Of a DNA stretch of 64,000 bases, positions 43,137 to 52,880 are shown piece after piece (position 1 is the stretch's first letter; the number at the start of each line of letters is the position of its first letter). The notes under the pieces were generated by a model. The model was not told where the DNA came from. It searched no databases and saw only the letters and a list, made by a program, of their open reading frames with translations. The DNA comes from Alphaproteobacteria bacterium (lineage in GTDB: Bacteria > Pseudomonadota > Alphaproteobacteria > ATCC43930 > CGMCC-115725): NCBI GenBank assembly GCA_028871455.1, contig JAGWNF010000017.1, positions 1 to 64,000 of the forward strand. The letters run 5' to 3'. The position numbers and the translations under genes are program-made.

Positions 43137-44738
43137 TCAACCGCGGTGCGCCGCGTCGAAAGATCCGGCGCGCAGTCGGTAGCGTTGAATCTTTCCAGTT
43201 GCGGTCTTGGGCAGAGTGTCGACGAAGTTCACCCAGCGGGGAAACTTATAGGGTGCGAGCCGGTTCTTGCAAAAGAGGCGAACGTCCTGGGCGGTCGCCT
43301 CCGAGGAATCGCCGCGGTCTTTCAGCACCACCCAGGCCTCGGCCTTGATCAGGCCATCCGCATCGACGCGACCTACCACGGCGGCCTCCAGCACCTTAGG
43401 GTGCTCCACCATCGCGGACTCGATCTCGAAGGGCGAGACCCAGCGGCCGCTCACCTTGAGCATATCGTCGCTTCTGCCGCAGTAGATGTAATAGCCGTCC
43501 CGGTCGCGACGGAACATATCGCCGGTGTCGAACCAGCCGTCGACCAGCAGCCGGGCGGTCTTTTCGGGATTGTTCCAGTAACGTCGGGTCACCGACTGGC
43601 CTTTGACCAGGAGACGGCCGGGCGTCTCGCCGGCCACCTCCCGACCGGCCTCGTCCACGATCCGGACCTGGTAGCCGGGCACCGGCTTGCCCGTGGTCCC
43701 CGGCCGGCTGTCGCCGAATCGCGTGCAGATATAGATGTGGCCGACTTCGGTCGAGCCGATCCCTTCCATGATCGGCACGCCGGTGGCTTCGAGCCAGCGG
43801 CGATGCAGCTCGGGCGGCAGGGCCTCGCCACCGGAGATGCAGCGCCGCAGCCGCGACGCGTCCTTGGCGATCGACACGTCGGCCGCGAGGAGCGCGGCAT
43901 AGAACGTCGGCACTCCGGCAAAGACCGTGGGCGCACACACGCGGTAGATTTCGGCCACGGTCTGCGGCGTGGTGCGCCGCTCGTCGAGAATCGCGGTGCC
44001 GCCGACCGCCAGGGGAAAATTCATGGCGCATCCCAGGCCGTAGGAGAAGAACAACCGCGGCACCGAGAAGAAGACGTCGCTTTCCTCGGCACCCAGCACC
44101 GGGATCGCGAACAATCGGCAGGTGACCGCGCTCGAGCCGTGGTCGTGAACCACGCCTTTGGGCTGGCCGGTCGTGCCCGAGGAATAGAGCCAGAAGCAAT
44201 CGTCCTCGGCCTGCCGTGGCACGGCCTCGAGCTCGGACGACGCGATGCGGGCGCGGTCCGCCAGCGTCTCGGCGCCACCCTCCAGACGCATCGCAACCTT
44301 GGGCCGGGGCGAGGATCCGGCCAGGGCGGCTTCGACCTCGACTGCGAATTCAGCGGAGTAAACGATCGCCGAAGCCTGGGAATCCGCGATGATGAATTGA
44401 TAGTCCCTGGCGCGCAGCATGGTATTGAGCGGAACCGGGATCACGCCTGACTTGATCGCGCCCCAGTAGAGGAAAAAGAACTCGGGGCAATCCTTGACCA
44501 CCATCAGCACGCGCTCACCCTCGCCGATGCCGAGCGCACCGAGGGCGTTGCCGAAGCGGTTGACGCTGTCGCGTAACTCGGCGTACGTCACCTGCCGCTC
44601 GATCGTGCGCACCGCGACCTTGCTGCCGCGCTCTTCCCGGAGGTGGCGGTCGATGAAGTAATCGGCCGCATTGAACGGCCGGGAAAATCGCACTCGCGGC
44701 ATGCCCCGGTCGTCGATTTCTAGGGTCGTTTCTGCCAT
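43137..44738 (-). CDS. Benzoate-CoA ligase-family acyl-CoA synthetase
   Basis: A 533-residue ANL enzyme of the benzoate-CoA ligase type. FNAADYFIDRHLREERGSKVA is the usual start, YSSGTTGQPKGVVHDH the ATP loop, GIGSTEVGHIYI a core motif, and PKTATGKIQRYRLR the C-terminal catalytic Lys. ATG at 44738 is chosen from the family start; the reading frame continues 158 codons upstream without homology. In the operon it should activate the acid made or spared by the UbiD and amidohydrolase steps, forming the CoA thioester for beta-oxidation. Confidence 0.92.
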   Translation of the reverse strand: MAETTLEIDDRGMPRVRFSRPFNAADYFIDRHLREERGSKVAVRTIERQVTYAELRDSVNRFGNALGALGIGEGERVLMVVKDCPEFFFLYWGAIKSGVIPVPLNTMLRARDYQFIIADSQASAIVYSAEFAVEVEAALAGSSPRPKVAMRLEGGAETLADRARIASSELEAVPRQAEDDCFWLYSSGTTGQPKGVVHDHGSSAVTCRLFAIPVLGAEESDVFFSVPRLFFSYGLGCAMNFPLAVGGTAILDERRTTPQTVAEIYRVCAPTVFAGVPTFYAALLAADVSIAKDASRLRRCISGGEALPPELHRRWLEATGVPIMEGIGSTEVGHIYICTRFGDSRPGTTGKPVPGYQVRIVDEAGREVAGETPGRLLVKGQSVTRRYWNNPEKTARLLVDGWFDTGDMFRRDRDGYYIYCGRSDDMLKVSGRWVSPFEIESAMVEHPKVLEAAVVGRVDADGLIKAEAWVVLKDRGDSSEATAQDVRLFCKNRLAPYKFPRWVNFVDTLPKTATGKIQRYRLRAGSFDAAHRG

Positions 44739-44767
44739 GCGTCGCCCGATCGGCGGGTTTTCCTCCC

Positions 44768-45583
44768 TCAAGAATTGGGCTCGCGTCTTGCCATCGCCTT
44801 GGCTTGAATTTTTGCCGACATCTTTTCTACGGCCGTTGCGTGGTCCGCGGTGTGATGGGCGAGCGCCTGAAACGCTGCGGACATCTCGAGGACGGTGTCG
44901 AGGCGCGCGCCCTGAGCCTCGCGGATGAGCCGCTTGCACAAGCGCAGCGCCGTCGAGGGATTGGCCGCGATGCGGCTGGCCAAGGCCCGCGCCTCGTCGA
45001 GGAGCCGCGCGGCGGGCACCACCCGAGACACCAGTCCGCAGGCGAGCGCTTCGTTTGCATTGATCGCATCGCCGGTGAAGCTCATTTCGCTGGCCTTGGA
45101 TAAGCCGACGGCCCTTTGCAGGAGCCACGCCCCGCCGTCGCCGGGGACGATACCGAGCTTGACGAAGGATTCGGCGAAGCTCGCCGTCTCGGAGGCAATG
45201 CGAATGTCGCACAGGCAGGCGAGATCGCAGCCCGCGCCGATCGCTGGACCGTTGACCGCGGCGATGGTCGGAGCCTCCAGCTCATAGAAGGCGAGGGGAA
45301 TGCGCTGGATGCCTCGGCGGTAATTGTCGCGCACCTCGACCGGCGAACCGGCGAACATGCCGGTGCGCTCCTTCATGTCCTTGACGTTGCCGCCGGCGCA
45401 GAAAGCGCTGCCGCTTCCGGTCAAGATCACGCAGCGCACCGAGAGATCGTCGTTGATCAGCCGGCAAACATCGACGAACTCGCGGAACTGCGAGGGGTCG
45501 CTCAGCACGTTGCGCTCCTGCGGCCGGTTCATGGTCAGGAGCGCCACCCCATCCTGCTGCTGATAATCGAGGAATTGCTTCAT
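44768..45583 (-). CDS. Enoyl-CoA hydratase/isomerase family
   Basis: A 271-residue crotonase. SAFCAGGNVKDM is the oxyanion-hole loop and GPAIGAGCDLACLCDIR the second one. VPGDGGAWLLQRAVG carries the Asp/Gly loop where typical hydratases have a Glu. Third gene from the ligase side of the operon; a hydratase or ring-cleavage role analogous to BadK or BadI is possible. ATG at 45583. Confidence 0.9.
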   Translation of the reverse strand: MKQFLDYQQQDGVALLTMNRPQERNVLSDPSQFREFVDVCRLINDDLSVRCVILTGSGSAFCAGGNVKDMKERTGMFAGSPVEVRDNYRRGIQRIPLAFYELEAPTIAAVNGPAIGAGCDLACLCDIRIASETASFAESFVKLGIVPGDGGAWLLQRAVGLSKASEMSFTGDAINANEALACGLVSRVVPAARLLDEARALASRIAANPSTALRLCKRLIREAQGARLDTVLEMSAAFQALAHHTADHATAVEKMSAKIQAKAMARREPNS

Positions 45584-45616
45584 GGGCGGCTCTCAGTCCA
45601 TCTCGGATGCAGGGAC

Positions 45617-46672
45617 CTACTGTGCGGCAAGGTACGGCCAGAATCTATCGGCGCCGAGATCGAGGATGCGTCGGCCAAGGATCACGGACCATTGGCGGTC
45701 GCCGCCGAACTCATTGCGCCACGACATCAGGCGACGGGTCGCCCATTGCAGCGGATGCTCGAGCGTGAAGCCGATGGCGCCGTGCACCTGGTGTGCGATG
45801 CCGGTGGCCTGGGGCACCGCGAGGCCGGCGTGAATTTTTGCCGCAGCCACAAGGAGGTCTGGGTCGCCTCGCTCGGCGGCAAGGAACGCTGTTTCGGCAG
45901 CGACCTCAACGGCCGCGGCTTCTGCCGCCAACCGGGCGAGGTCGTGCTGCACGGCCTGTTGCTTGGCGATCGGTCGGCCGAACTGGTAGCGGTCGTTGGC
46001 ATAGGTGATCGAGCGATCAAGCGCGTTGGCGAGCGCTCCAGCGATCTGGGCGCTGCGCAACATGGCGCCGATGGTGCGGACCGGATTGTCGGCAAAGGCC
46101 GCCGGCCACGGCGCAACCGCAACCGGATGGTCGGTGAAACTCAGCCTATCGCGCGGCTCGCCCGCGAGGTTTGTTCCCGGTTCGATTTTGGCGCCGGCGC
46201 AGGCCGCGTGCGCGATCCGCAGGTTTCCCGTCTCGCCCAGCACAAGGACCACCGAACCTGCCGCTCGACCCCAAGGCACGCGATGCGCCGTGCCGGAGAG
46301 CCGCCAGCCTTGATTGCCGGGCGCGAGGCGCAGGCGGTCTTCCGGATGCGCGCCGCCAAGAGTGAGAGGTCCATCGGGACTGGTGAGCCCGGCTTGCGAT
46401 AAGAGCCAGGACGCGGCGATCGTCTCCGGCAAGGGGATGGGCAGTCCATGATAGCCGGCGGCCCGCACGATGATGAACGCATCGTCCCAGCCGCAGCCCA
46501 GACCCCCTTGCTCCTCGGGAACCCGCGGTCGAGTCAAGCCCTGTTGCTCAACCAGCCTCCACAAGGCCCCGGGCCAGATGCCCTGCTCGGCTTGGGCGAG
46601 CAGGGGCGGATTCACATGGTCGGCGAAGAGGCGCTCGACCATTTCGCGCAGTATCTGCTGCGTGTCGTTCAT
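45617..46672 (-). CDS. Acyl-CoA dehydrogenase, small subunit type
   Basis: A 351-residue acyl-CoA dehydrogenase-like protein with an incomplete N-terminal domain but intact middle and C-terminal parts: ANDRYQFGRPIAKQQAVQHD (FAD-contact Arg and Gln) and QVHGAIGFTLEHPLQWATRR. It overlaps the larger acyl-CoA dehydrogenase gene by four bases (ATGA), as in two-subunit enzymes such as PimC/PimD or the FadE pairs of steroid catabolism. The C-terminus has NEFGGD where most have YEGT. Confidence 0.88.
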   Translation of the reverse strand: MNDTQQILREMVERLFADHVNPPLLAQAEQGIWPGALWRLVEQQGLTRPRVPEEQGGLGCGWDDAFIIVRAAGYHGLPIPLPETIAASWLLSQAGLTSPDGPLTLGGAHPEDRLRLAPGNQGWRLSGTAHRVPWGRAAGSVVLVLGETGNLRIAHAACAGAKIEPGTNLAGEPRDRLSFTDHPVAVAPWPAAFADNPVRTIGAMLRSAQIAGALANALDRSITYANDRYQFGRPIAKQQAVQHDLARLAAEAAAVEVAAETAFLAAERGDPDLLVAAAKIHAGLAVPQATGIAHQVHGAIGFTLEHPLQWATRRLMSWRNEFGGDRQWSVILGRRILDLGADRFWPYLAAQ

Positions 46673-47817
46673 CTCAGTCCGAGACCGCGCGCGATAATGC
46701 CGCGCAGAATCTCGCGAGTTCCGCCGCGCAGCGAATAGGCGGGCGCCATGCGCACGAGATGGGCCATGGCCCGCTCGAGTTCCGTGCCATGGTCGCGATC
46801 GAGCTCAAGGCCCAGGAGCGACTGCACCGTCTCGGGCAGCGCTTGCTCGAAGCCGGTTCCCAGATCCTTGACCACCGCGGCTTCGAGCGCGGGTGTCTGT
46901 TTGGCCTCGAGCATGCCGGCAACCGAAAGCGACATCCGCCGCAGCGTCATCAGCTGCGCGACCAGCCGCCCAATGGTTGCGCGGTCCTCGTCCGACGCGG
47001 CAGCGGCCTTGATCCGGATCAGCTCGATGAGGGCTTGGATGCTGCTGAGGAACCGCTCCGGCCCGCTGCGCTCGAGCGCAAGCTCGGCCAAAGTTTGGCT
47101 CCATCCTTCGCTTTCCTGGCCAAGCAGGCTGTCGCTCGGCAGCAGCGCACCATCGAAGGTCACCTCGTTGAAGTGTTCCCGTCCGGCCAGATCCGGAAGC
47201 GGCCGGACCGTGATGCCGGGGACCGTCATGTCCACGAGGAATTGCGAAAGTCCGCGCTGGCGGTCGGCGGGCGCGCCGCTGGTGCGGAACAGACCGATCA
47301 TGTAATGCGCGCGATGTGCGTTGGTGGTCCATAGCTTGGTTCCGGTCACCCGCCAGCCGGTCTCGGTCCTGACGGCCCGGGTGCGGATGTTGGCGACATC
47401 GGATCCGGCATCGGGCTCGCTCATGCCGATGCAAAAGCACAAGGTCCCGCGGGCGATGGCCGGCAGGATCTCCCGGCGCTGGCGCTCGGTCCCGAAACGA
47501 AGCAGCAGCGGACCGCTCTGGCGGTCGGCGATCCAATGGAGCGACACCGGCGCGCCCGCCACCAGCATCTCTTCCAGCACCACATGGCGCTCGAGCGCGC
47601 TCCGCTCGCCGCCGCCGTAGCGCTTCGGCCAAGTCATGCCGATCCAACCGTGCGCGCCCACCTTGCGGCTGAATTCGGGATCGAAGCCGTCCCACGACTG
47701 GGCGCGGCTTGCGGCCGTCCAGTCTCTGCCGTTCGCTTGCAGGAAGGCCCGCACCTCCGCCCGCAAGGCTTCGCACTGCGGCGGCATGGGGGAGAACGCA
47801 AAGTTGAAGATCGACAT
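46669..47817 (-). CDS. Acyl-CoA dehydrogenase, large subunit type, lacking the usual catalytic Glu
   Basis: A 382-residue acyl-CoA dehydrogenase: IGMSEPDAGSDVANIRTRAV and TNAHRAHYMIGLFRT are FAD and substrate motifs. The catalytic-base position reads SLRGGTREI where single-subunit enzymes have YEGTSEI, so Glu is Gly here. The partner encoded next probably completes the active site. ATG at 47817 is chosen over the GTG at 47820. Confidence 0.88.
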   Translation of the reverse strand: MSIFNFAFSPMPPQCEALRAEVRAFLQANGRDWTAASRAQSWDGFDPEFSRKVGAHGWIGMTWPKRYGGGERSALERHVVLEEMLVAGAPVSLHWIADRQSGPLLLRFGTERQRREILPAIARGTLCFCIGMSEPDAGSDVANIRTRAVRTETGWRVTGTKLWTTNAHRAHYMIGLFRTSGAPADRQRGLSQFLVDMTVPGITVRPLPDLAGREHFNEVTFDGALLPSDSLLGQESEGWSQTLAELALERSGPERFLSSIQALIELIRIKAAAASDEDRATIGRLVAQLMTLRRMSLSVAGMLEAKQTPALEAAVVKDLGTGFEQALPETVQSLLGLELDRDHGTELERAMAHLVRMAPAYSLRGGTREILRGIIARGLGLR

Positions 47818-47930
47818 CACGCTCGTTTCTTACGCCGCTGCGCCAAGCTTCGATGATGGGCGCAACCCGCGCGACTCTCGTTTCAGGCCCGGCGCAACGC
47901 ACGACCCTCCCCGCCGCGTTCGACCGCCGG

Positions 47931-48926
47931 TCATGGCGCGCCTGCGGCCTCTACGGACGCTCGATGCCGCAATAGCTTGCCGACGTTGCCCGAAAGGATC
48001 TGCTCGCCGGCCGCTCCTAGAGCACGAATTTCCTCGACAAAATCGCGCACGGCTTTGCGTGTTCGGATCTCTTGAGGATAATCGGTGGCAAAGACGATCC
48101 GCGACGGTGGCAGCTCGACCAGCGCGGTTTTCAGCGAGCCGATCGCGCCGCAGAAACCGGCCGTGTCAAAGACGAGCCGTTCGCGGAGATAGTGATCAAA
48201 GTCTTTTTGCGGCAAAGCGCCGTGCGCCGGATTGCCGACGGTGCCCCAAAACGCCTTATCCTGATAGCTCCGCACACGGCCTAGCATCGAGGCGATGCCG
48301 CCGCTCAAATGTGCCATATGGATGGTCAGGTTCGGATGGCGGTCGAAGACCCCGGAATTGATCAACCGTATCGTCGCCATAATGAGCGAGAACTCGCGGC
48401 CGACCGAGCGCGCCGTGTCGTAGCGGTCGAATTGTTGGGGATAATTGAGCTTGAGGGCGGGATGGACGAAGACGAACATGCCGAGCCGAGAGGCTTCGGC
48501 CCAGAACGGATCGAATTCGGGTGCATCGATGAACAGGCCGTCGGTTTCCGAAGTGATGACGACACCGGGAAACCCAAACTCGACCGAACAACGCGCGAGC
48601 TCGCGGAAGGCCTCCTGGCCGCCCAAGGGATGGACATGTGCGGCGCCGATGAAACGGCCGGAATAATTCCGCTCGGCTTCTTTGGCTTTGTTGTTGATGA
48701 AGCGCGACCGCTCGATGTCCGCGCACATTCCGGCGCCGCTCGTTAAGAAAGCGGCGTCGATACCGGCCAAATCCATCATCCGCACATGCTCGTCCAGATC
48801 GTAGAGCAACGAATGGGATGTGTAGCTTGGCGCTCCGCTTTCGTCGTACTGGAGGATTCGGCGGTTGCCCAGATCGTCCTTGAAAAGCTCGCGTGGCGTG
48901 AAATGGTGCTGAAAGTCGACGATCAT
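47931..48926 (-). CDS. Amidohydrolase-2 family protein, probable decarboxylase
   Basis: A 331-residue ACMSD-like TIM barrel. The N-terminal metal motif is in VDFQHHFTPREL, later ligands are in FVFVHPALKL and HMAHLSGG, and the Asp is in VFATDYPQE. ATG at 48926 follows GAGAGG, 39 bases after the UbiD stop. It sits between a UbiD decarboxylase and acyl-CoA dehydrogenases, so it likely removes or acts on a carboxyl group of a ring acid. Substrate unknown. Confidence 0.87.
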   Translation of the reverse strand: MIVDFQHHFTPRELFKDDLGNRRILQYDESGAPSYTSHSLLYDLDEHVRMMDLAGIDAAFLTSGAGMCADIERSRFINNKAKEAERNYSGRFIGAAHVHPLGGQEAFRELARCSVEFGFPGVVITSETDGLFIDAPEFDPFWAEASRLGMFVFVHPALKLNYPQQFDRYDTARSVGREFSLIMATIRLINSGVFDRHPNLTIHMAHLSGGIASMLGRVRSYQDKAFWGTVGNPAHGALPQKDFDHYLRERLVFDTAGFCGAIGSLKTALVELPPSRIVFATDYPQEIRTRKAVRDFVEEIRALGAAGEQILSGNVGKLLRHRASVEAAGAP

Positions 48927-48965
48927 GAATGCCTCTCTCGATTGCGAGATGATTCTCGGCAGTGG

Positions 48966-50435
48966 TCAGCCTTGCGGCGGCTCGCCGAGGAGTTTGGAGC
49001 CGAAAAAGAGCGGAGACAGAGCGCGGACGATCGAAAGCGAGCCTTCCGCGGCGAAGTCCTCCAGCCTGAGATGAGGATTATGTGGCCGAATGCGCTCGAA
49101 CATCGCGCGGGCGGTCGCGTCGGCGGGCGGCGGAATCGTCGCATCGATGAGCATTTTGGAGCCGAGTCGCTGCCATAACGCGGTCCCCGGGGCGCCGAGT
49201 TCCGGCAGGCTGGCGTCCATGGCGTGATTGTGGGTGCCGGGGATGATGACTACATCCTCCTGCGGATTGACCCGCGTAGACAGGGCCCACAACAGCTCCA
49301 ACGGATTGAAAATATCCACGTCGGCGTCCACGGCGATGGCGATCTTAGGATGGTGATACTCGGATGAAAGCGCGGCCAAAAGGACGTTCTTGGCCTCGCC
49401 ATAGCTTCGCGGCGTCATCTGCACCACTACGCCAAAGACGCCGGGCTGCACCATGACATTGTGCAGGTTGGGCCCCCCGCCCACGTCCTTGAGCCGGCGA
49501 TAAATCGCCGCGCTCATCGGAACCTTGTGGAAGACGCAGCCCTCCATCTCCGAGCCGTTCTGGAGATTCTTGAAGATCGCATCGTGCCGACGCGTCATGC
49601 AGTGATACTCGACGATCGGGTTCTTGCCCGTGCCGGTCACGTAGTAGTCCTGAAACTCCGAAAACGGACCCTCGTCCTCGCGGTAATGGGGCGGAATATG
49701 GCCCTCGAGCACGATCTCGGCATCGGCCGGTACTTCAAGGTCCACGGTCTCGCACTTCACGAGGCGCACCGGATCACCGAGAAAGCCGCCGGCAATCTCG
49801 AACTCGTCGAGGCCATAGGCCGCCGTGGTGGCAGCCGCTGCGTAATAGAGCGGATAGTGGCCGATGAAGATCGCCACCGGCATGGCCTCGTTCCGCGCTT
49901 GGTACTTGACATAATTTTTCCAGCTGTGGCGCGGATAGAGCAGGATTCCCGACTTGTTCGGCCCTTTGATCTGGAGGCGGTGGAAGCTCACGTTTCGCCG
50001 TCCGGTGTCGGGATCCTTGGTCACCACCAATCCCGAACCGATCACCGGGCCTCCGTCGCGTTGCCCCGCTACGTGAACCGGAAGTTGCGTCAGGTCGAAC
50101 TCGCCCTGTTTGAATTTCATTTCCTTGACCGGCCCGTCGTTGACCATGACGGGCGGGATGCATTGGCCCATTCGCTCGGCGACGGTCGGCACGAGTTTTT
50201 CCTGGGTCGTATCGAAGGCCAGCGCGGCCTGGCGGACATTCGCCGGCGCCTGTCCCAGGGAACGCCAGCCGTGTGGTAAATTCTCAAAGAAAAGGGCTTT
50301 TTCGCGCGACTGATACAGCAGTGCGCCCATTTGAGTCAGGGGATCGACTGGCTTGTCGATTCGAATGAGCTCGCCAGCCGCCTCCAACTCGGCGATCCAC
50401 GTTCGCATATCCTTAGGGCGTGATGACGAAGCCAT
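48966..50435 (-). CDS. UbiD-family prenyl-FMN-dependent (de)carboxylase, third copy
   Basis: A 489-residue UbiD protein. The Arg motif is in NVSFHRLQIKGPNKSG and the Glu motif is in REDEGPFSEFQDYY (EGPFSE). Both catalytic Glu and the Arg are kept, so it should be active with prenyl-FMN. First gene of the ten-gene operon; the ATG at 50435 is 292 bases from a perfect FNR/FixK box. No second ubiX is in this operon, so it depends on the ubiX at 25690 or one elsewhere. Confidence 0.92.
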   Translation of the reverse strand: MASSSRPKDMRTWIAELEAAGELIRIDKPVDPLTQMGALLYQSREKALFFENLPHGWRSLGQAPANVRQAALAFDTTQEKLVPTVAERMGQCIPPVMVNDGPVKEMKFKQGEFDLTQLPVHVAGQRDGGPVIGSGLVVTKDPDTGRRNVSFHRLQIKGPNKSGILLYPRHSWKNYVKYQARNEAMPVAIFIGHYPLYYAAAATTAAYGLDEFEIAGGFLGDPVRLVKCETVDLEVPADAEIVLEGHIPPHYREDEGPFSEFQDYYVTGTGKNPIVEYHCMTRRHDAIFKNLQNGSEMEGCVFHKVPMSAAIYRRLKDVGGGPNLHNVMVQPGVFGVVVQMTPRSYGEAKNVLLAALSSEYHHPKIAIAVDADVDIFNPLELLWALSTRVNPQEDVVIIPGTHNHAMDASLPELGAPGTALWQRLGSKMLIDATIPPPADATARAMFERIRPHNPHLRLEDFAAEGSLSIVRALSPLFFGSKLLGEPPQG

Positions 50436-51126
50436 CGTTGTGTTCTCCGAGTTGACGAACCGAACTCCTGAACGGGCGAATGGAATGGACGTGTTCTAGT
50501 GCATCAAATCAGACGGTTCGATTCTTTTCTTTTGCGCGTGTGCGGACATGTCCCTAACAGCAGGTCGCGTTTGAGCATGCCGGATCTATGCAAATTACTG
50601 CTTCTTACTCTCAGCTTATCGAGCCGTTTGAGAATTCACGCTCCGCAACGGCAGGGGTGAAAGTTTTTCGCCCGATCGATCCTTGACCATTGGCAACCAC
50701 TGTCACCACAAGAATCATGGATCATTTTGATCTGGATCAATGTTGTATGGCGGCCCCGGTGGTTGCTTGCTATCACTATCAAAAGCAGTGAAGGGTCGCA
50801 GTCAGCGAACAAATATAAAACCCATCTCGCTCGCATTGCGGCGGGACGGGGAGGGGAGGAGTGGATGGCCTTCGACAACGATAAAGGCGCCGCGTTCGGG
50901 CCGGCGTCGATATCCTCCGAATCCACGTTATGCTGGCGTTCCTAGCCGTCGCGCGCGGCAACCATCGAATCCCATAGCCGAAGGAACCGATCGTATGATC
51001 GTCGAACGGCGTAGCAATGGCGGAAGCGGATGGTCTCCGATGGACCGCAACGACATACCGTGCGCTGGCCGGTCTTGGGTTCCGGCATCCTTCAGCGATA
51101 TCGCGGTCGGTTCAGGGGTTTGAGAC
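50436..51126. promoter_or_regulatory. Divergent intergenic region with a perfect FNR/FixK box
   Basis: About 690 bases without a gene separate the UbiD operon (minus) from a CoA ligase gene (plus). TTGATCTGGATCAA at 50727-50740 is a perfect inverted repeat matching the FNR/FixK consensus, near the middle. It could activate either or both sides, with leaders of about 260 to 350 bases. I see no clear -10 at the class II distance on either side. The few open frames here have no domain. Confidence 0.7.
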
Positions 51127-52665
51127 ATGCTGGGCACGTTGCGGGATAACTTTGCCAGCACCGTCTCGAAATGGCCGGACCGCAAAGCAATCATATACGG
51201 CGATCGTATCTACACGTACGGCGATTTGAACGTGCGCGTAAATCAGTTGGCCAATTTTTTATGGCGTCTGGGAGTAAAAAAAGGCGATGGCGTTGGACTG
51301 CTGCTTTACAACTGTGTTGAATTCGCCATTGGCTTTCTCGCCAGTCAGAAACTCGGCGCAATTTCATCGTGCCTGAATTACCGCCTCTCCGCGGGTCCGG
51401 TCGGTTACGCATTGCGGCAGGAACGGCTGAAAGCTCTGATATTCAACGCGGAGTTTTCACCGACCGTAACCGAAATCATGAAGGATGCCGGATTTTGCCA
51501 GTTTATTTGTGTGGGCGGGCCCGTTCCGGCCGGTGCGCATCGTTTCGATGAATGTGCGGGCTTCGCGGCGGCCGAGCCGCCCCCGATCGCTATCGCGGGA
51601 AGCGACCTGTGCAACGTGATTCATACGTCAGGTACGACCGGCCGGCCCAAGGGCGCCGCATTCACCAACGAGACACAAATCCTTTCGGCCATCCAATACT
51701 GTTTGGAAATGGGCTTGGATCGAGGCCACGTGGGAATGAGTCTCGCGCCGGTGGTGATCGGCGCGGCCACGAATTTTTTTGTCGCTTATGTGTTCGTCGG
51801 CGCCGCCCAAGTCATGATCGGCGAGTACGAAGCACGGAAGGCCCTGCAGCTGATTGCCCGCCACAAAGTTACTGAGTCGTTTGCGGTGCCGACGCAGATG
51901 TATCAGATGGCCGAAGCCGTGCACCAACTCGGCGACATCGATCTTTCCTCGCTGCGTCTTTTCCGGACCGGCGGTTCTCCGTTGTCCAAGCCTCTGCTGC
52001 ACCGCGTTCGCCACGCCCTCGATTGCGATGTGCTCAATACCTACGGGACGACGGAGAGTTGCACGGCTATCACCGCGTGCCATACCGGCCTCGATCCGGA
52101 GGAAAAATGGGAAAGCATCGGCAAGCCCAGCTATTTCCAGGATGTACGCGTCATCGCGGTCAAGAAAGACGCGGAAACGGAACCCGATGACTTGGTCCCC
52201 ATTCCCGGCGAGGGACAATTGATCAACCGCGGCGCGCAGTGCATCACGGAATATTACTGCACACCCAACGAAAAGCTGCACGCTTCCCAGTCATGGCAAT
52301 ATGCCCGCGATATCGTGAAGGTCGACGGCGAGGGGTTCATTTATCCGATCGATCGAATCGATAATACGATCATCAGCGGAGGCGAAAATATTTATCCGCA
52401 GGAGGTCGAGTTATTCCTCTCCAAGCATCCATTGATCGCCGACGTCGCGGTTTGCGGCGTGCCGGACGAGAAATGGGGTCAGTTGGTTAAGGCATTTATT
52501 GTTCGCCGCACGCCCGAGCTCACGGCCGACGACGTCGATCGGTATTGTCTGGAGAGCAACGAGCTGCCCCGCTACAAACGGCCCAAGGGAATCCAATTTG
52601 TTGATTCTCTGCCAAGAAATATTCTCGGAAAGCTCGATCGAACGGCTCTGAAGCAGATGAAATAG
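51127..52665 (+). CDS. ATP-dependent acyl-CoA ligase (crotonobetaine/long-chain ligase type)
   Basis: A 512-residue ANL enzyme. The ATP loop is HTSGTTGRPKGAAFTN, NTYGTTESCTAI is the core motif, IDRIDNTIISGGENIYPQE is the hinge, and PRNILGKLDRTALK carries the C-terminal catalytic Lys. By eye it is less GC-rich than its neighbours. It is divergent from the UbiD operon and may be co-regulated with it through the FNR box. Substrate unknown; an aromatic or alicyclic acid is plausible. Confidence 0.9.
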   Translation: MLGTLRDNFASTVSKWPDRKAIIYGDRIYTYGDLNVRVNQLANFLWRLGVKKGDGVGLLLYNCVEFAIGFLASQKLGAISSCLNYRLSAGPVGYALRQERLKALIFNAEFSPTVTEIMKDAGFCQFICVGGPVPAGAHRFDECAGFAAAEPPPIAIAGSDLCNVIHTSGTTGRPKGAAFTNETQILSAIQYCLEMGLDRGHVGMSLAPVVIGAATNFFVAYVFVGAAQVMIGEYEARKALQLIARHKVTESFAVPTQMYQMAEAVHQLGDIDLSSLRLFRTGGSPLSKPLLHRVRHALDCDVLNTYGTTESCTAITACHTGLDPEEKWESIGKPSYFQDVRVIAVKKDAETEPDDLVPIPGEGQLINRGAQCITEYYCTPNEKLHASQSWQYARDIVKVDGEGFIYPIDRIDNTIISGGENIYPQEVELFLSKHPLIADVAVCGVPDEKWGQLVKAFIVRRTPELTADDVDRYCLESNELPRYKRPKGIQFVDSLPRNILGKLDRTALKQMK

Positions 52666-52880
52666 AACGGCCGTTACGTGCACCGATCTTTATCCAGCCG
52701 TCACGGAGGCACCCGGAAAGCGTTGCAATTCTCCGATTGCTCGCTCATCGAGCCCATCGTTGACGACAATGGCGCAAGCGAGTGATGACAAGCCGAACGT
52801 GCCTCACGGATGTTGCCGCGTGACGGGATCGCGTGTGCCGCTGCCCTCAGGACAAACGACTTAGACGGGAAGGCCGAGCC

